8,594 nt of DNA from CAYPZL01 sp964415045 (GTDB lineage: Bacteria > Planctomycetota > Phycisphaerae > Sedimentisphaerales > Anaerobacaceae): the NCBI GenBank assembly GCA_964415045.1, contig CAYPZL010000215.1, forward strand, positions 1-8,594, in the 5' to 3' direction. Position numbers and translations under genes: made by a program. Positions within the stretch are counted from its first letter, which is position 1; each line of letters starts with the position of its first letter. Shown in pieces: positions 6,894 through 8,594 of this stretch. Under the pieces are notes generated by a model. That model was not told where the DNA came from, made no database searches, and was given only the letters and a program-made list of their open reading frames with translations.

Positions 6894-7606
6894 TCGGCAT
6901 TGGCCCCGGAGGCGCTCTGGATCGAACGCGCCGCGCCGAGATGGCGATTGCTCACAGCCATGTCGTGGTCGGATATTCGCCATATCTGGCGCATATCGCA
7001 GACCTGACTGCAGGCAAAGAGACCGTCGCATCCGGAATGACTCGTGAAGAAGAGCGCTGCAGGGCCGCTATCGAACGGGCCAGAGCAGGAGCCACCGTCG
7101 TCCTTGTATCATCAGGAGACCCTGGTGTCTATGGCATGGCAGGTCTTGCCATCGAAATGGCGCAGCGCATCGCGCCTGAGTTGGATATCGAAATCGTTCC
7201 CGGTGTTTCCGCGGCCAACGCTGCGGCAGCGGTCATGGGCGCGCCCTTGATGCTCGACTATGCGGTGATCAGTCTCAGCGACCTCCTGGTTCCCTGGGAC
7301 ATGATACGGCGCCGCCTGGAAGCGGTCGCCGCCGCCGATCTGGTGACGGCCCTGTACAACCCGCGCTCTAGGAAACGAATCCACCAATTGGAGGAGACGG
7401 TGGAGATCTTTCTTCGCCACCGGCCGGCCACGACACCCGTGGGTGTTGCAACCGCCATCGGCTCGCCGGACGAACACATCTCTTTTGCGATCCTCGGCGA
7501 CTTGTTATCACTGGAGATCAACATGCGAAGCATAGTGATTATCGGCAATACCAGATCAAGAAGCCTTAACGGCCGGTTCGTCACGCCCCGGGGATACAGA
7601 CTATGA
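6827..7606 (+). CDS. cbiH: Cobalt-factor III C17-methyltransferase CbiH (ring contraction)
   Basis: A tetrapyrrole methylase that methylates C17 and contracts the ring. From the ATT at 6827 it has 259 residues; from the CTG at 6884 it has 240, close to the usual length. The conserved opening KLFVVGIGPGG (6881-6913) lies before the first ATG (6941), so a start at 6941 would remove part of the SAM-binding fold and is rejected. Numbered from 6827, SSGDPGVYGMAG holds G97-D98-P99. Further on come VPGVSAANAAAAVMGAPL, DYAVISLSDLL and YNPRSRKR, all typical of CbiH/CobJ. The histidine often seen before the AVISLSDLL motif is replaced here (LMLDYAV). There is no Fe-S-bearing C-terminal extension as in CbiH60-type proteins. 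The start overlaps cbiG by 67 or 10 bases depending on the choice; the stop overlaps cbiJ by four (ATGA). Confidence 0.93.
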   Translation: MNTSQDKSKRRDRGHRAGKLFVVGIGPGGALDRTRRAEMAIAHSHVVVGYSPYLAHIADLTAGKETVASGMTREEERCRAAIERARAGATVVLVSSGDPGVYGMAGLAIEMAQRIAPELDIEIVPGVSAANAAAAVMGAPLMLDYAVISLSDLLVPWDMIRRRLEAVAAADLVTALYNPRSRKRIHQLEETVEIFLRHRPATTPVGVATAIGSPDEHISFAILGDLLSLEINMRSIVIIGNTRSRSLNGRFVTPRGYRL

Positions 7607-8382
7607 TCCTGCTCCTTGGCGGAACGACTGAGGCGGGAACCCTTGCACGGGCGCTCGCGGATGAAGGCTTCGGGGTTCTGCTCTCTACGGCGACCTCGAT
7701 TCCTCCCCGGTGTGGGCTTTGTCCAGGAATCCGGCGGCGAATCGGGCAACTCGATGCCCAGGGGCTTGCGCAACTGATTCGTGACCAGGGGGTACGTATC
7801 GTGGTCGATGCAACGCATCCTTACGCGGCAACGGTCAGTGGCAATGCCTGGACTGCTTGCAAACAGACGGGAATACCCTATGTGAGCTTTGACCGACCGA
7901 GCACCGTGGCGGATTCGCCCTTTATCCATTGGACTGCCGATCACGACCAAGCAGCTAGTCTGGCCTGCTCGTTCGGACGGCATGTGCTCTTGACTATTGG
8001 CATTCGAAATCTGGCCCCCTATGTGGCGGCGGCTCGGCTACATGGCATCACACTCATGGCCAGAGTCCTTGATCATCCTTCCTCCATCGAGGCGTGCAAG
8101 CGGGCGGGACTGGATTTGGAGGAGATCGTGTGCGCCAATGGATCGTTTTCCGTGGCGGAGAATGCTTCGCTAATCACACAGCATCATATCGACGTCTTGG
8201 TTACCAAGGATAGCGGCGAAGCTGGCGGTGTTCCGGCCAAGATTGCCGCTGCACGAGACGCTGGATGCCGGATCGTGGTGGTAAAGCGTCCGCTACGCCC
8301 TCAGGCGGGCTTCGAATCCATTTCCGATTTACTGCAAGCCGTCCGGTCTTGTCTTGTATCGGTCCCAGGGGATCGGCAGTGA
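7603..8382 (+). CDS. cbiJ: Cobalt-precorrin-6A reductase CbiJ
   Basis: A 259-residue NAD(P)H-dependent reductase of the CbiJ/CobK family, which reduces the macrocycle of cobalt-precorrin-6A. Motifs are ILLLGGTTEAGTLARAL at the N-terminus (nucleotide-binding), DATHPYA (69-75), a SFDRPS segment, and TKDSGEAGGVPAKIAAARD (201 onward). Length is normal. The ATG at 7603 overlaps the cbiH stop, and GGGGA (7590-7594) lies eight bases upstream. It is the last complete gene in the window. CobK of the aerobic route is nearly identical in fold, and the anaerobic assignment comes from the neighbours. Confidence 0.94.
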   Translation: MILLLGGTTEAGTLARALADEGFGVLLSTATSIPPRCGLCPGIRRRIGQLDAQGLAQLIRDQGVRIVVDATHPYAATVSGNAWTACKQTGIPYVSFDRPSTVADSPFIHWTADHDQAASLACSFGRHVLLTIGIRNLAPYVAAARLHGITLMARVLDHPSSIEACKRAGLDLEEIVCANGSFSVAENASLITQHHIDVLVTKDSGEAGGVPAKIAAARDAGCRIVVVKRPLRPQAGFESISDLLQAVRSCLVSVPGDRQ

Positions 8383-8594
8383 TCTCTGAAGATCGCCCAT
8401 GCCCTGCCGCTTTCGATCTTGAGAGTGTGCTCGTTGCCGGGATTCGGTCCGCGCGGATTTTCAACGGCTCAAAGAGCTGCCGGTGGTGCCCGAAGGAACG
8501 CTGGGTTTGTGCAGCGTGGACTGTCCGCCCAACTCCGTAGAGATGACGGTGCTCAACTTCGGGCTGACCCGCATCACCATGGATCAAATCCACG
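8379..8594 (+). CDS. Unresolved start of a following gene, cut by the window edge
   Basis: No family is recognised. A GTG at 8379 overlaps the cbiJ stop (GTGA), with AGGGGA at 8367-8372, and opens a frame that starts VISEDRPCPAAFDLESVL but stops at 8538-8540. A second frame (positions 8423 to the edge, stop-free after a TGA at 8420-8422) reads more like a protein, with LKELPVVPEGTLGLC, then SVDCPPNSVEM and VLNFGLTRITMDQIH. It has no common start codon until GTG at 8483 or 8486. One gene starting at 8379 with a single-base frameshift around 8440-8456 would join them; otherwise the real start is a late GTG or ATG (8537). The true length is unknown. Confidence 0.28.

Noticed and set aside
6941..7606. 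cbiH starting at the first ATG, 6941
   Set aside because: It would delete the conserved VVGIGPGG opening of the methylase fold, which is clearly encoded upstream in the same frame.
7258..7983. Minus-strand open frame of 241 codons opposite cbiH/cbiJ
   Set aside because: It is antisense to two well-supported genes and shows no family motif.
1..8594. Cobalamin riboswitch, CRISPR array, tRNA/rRNA genes, insertion sequences
   Set aside because: I looked for conserved B12-box-like sequence, direct repeat arrays, RNA gene sequence and transposase motifs and saw none; any riboswitch would be expected left of the window.

Overview
The window is one long plus-strand gene cluster for the anaerobic (early cobalt insertion) route to cobalamin, preceded by a two-gene peptide-modification module. 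The sequence is moderately GC-rich, and the genes are packed with overlaps of a few bases. The cbi-type enzyme set, with no CobG/CobN-type oxygen-dependent enzymes, and a SPASM radical SAM enzyme at the front point to an anaerobic bacterium. My best guess is a Desulfobacterota/deltaproteobacterial lineage, but nothing here fixes the taxon.

Layout. Positions 1-123 hold the end of a very short basic peptide with a single cysteine, read in a frame that is open to the left edge. Positions 134-179 form an 18-bp RNA hairpin. Positions 213-1613 encode a radical SAM/SPASM enzyme. I take these as a ribosomally made peptide and its maturase; they resemble what I recall as the CbpA/CbpB pair (a modified peptide associated with cobalamin gene clusters). 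Positions 1614-1692 are a short gap holding a 13-codon mini-ORF with a strong Shine-Dalgarno sequence. From 1693 the cobalamin genes run almost without gaps: cbiC-cbiX fusion, cbiD, cbiE, cbiL, cbiF, cbiG, cbiH, cbiJ (to 8382). The last 212 bases probably start another gene, but its frame and start are unresolved.

How they work together. The CbiX half inserts cobalt into sirohydrochlorin (cobalt-factor II). CbiL methylates C20, CbiH methylates C17 with ring contraction, and CbiF methylates C11. CbiG opens the lactone and releases the two-carbon fragment, CbiD methylates C1, CbiJ reduces the ring, CbiE methylates C5, and the CbiC half moves the C11 methyl to C12 to give cobyrinic acid. Only the C15-methylating decarboxylase CbiT is missing from this otherwise complete set. 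The amidases (CbiA, CbiP) and later nucleotide-loop genes are also not in the window.

Most notable points: the peptide/maturase pair at the head of the cluster with its wobble-containing hairpin; a cbiH gene with no ATG, GTG or TTG start before a conserved motif but a strong Shine-Dalgarno next to an ATT codon inside cbiG; a CbiG that lacks the usual central region; and a CbiC-CbiX fusion joining the late and first steps of the ring pathway.
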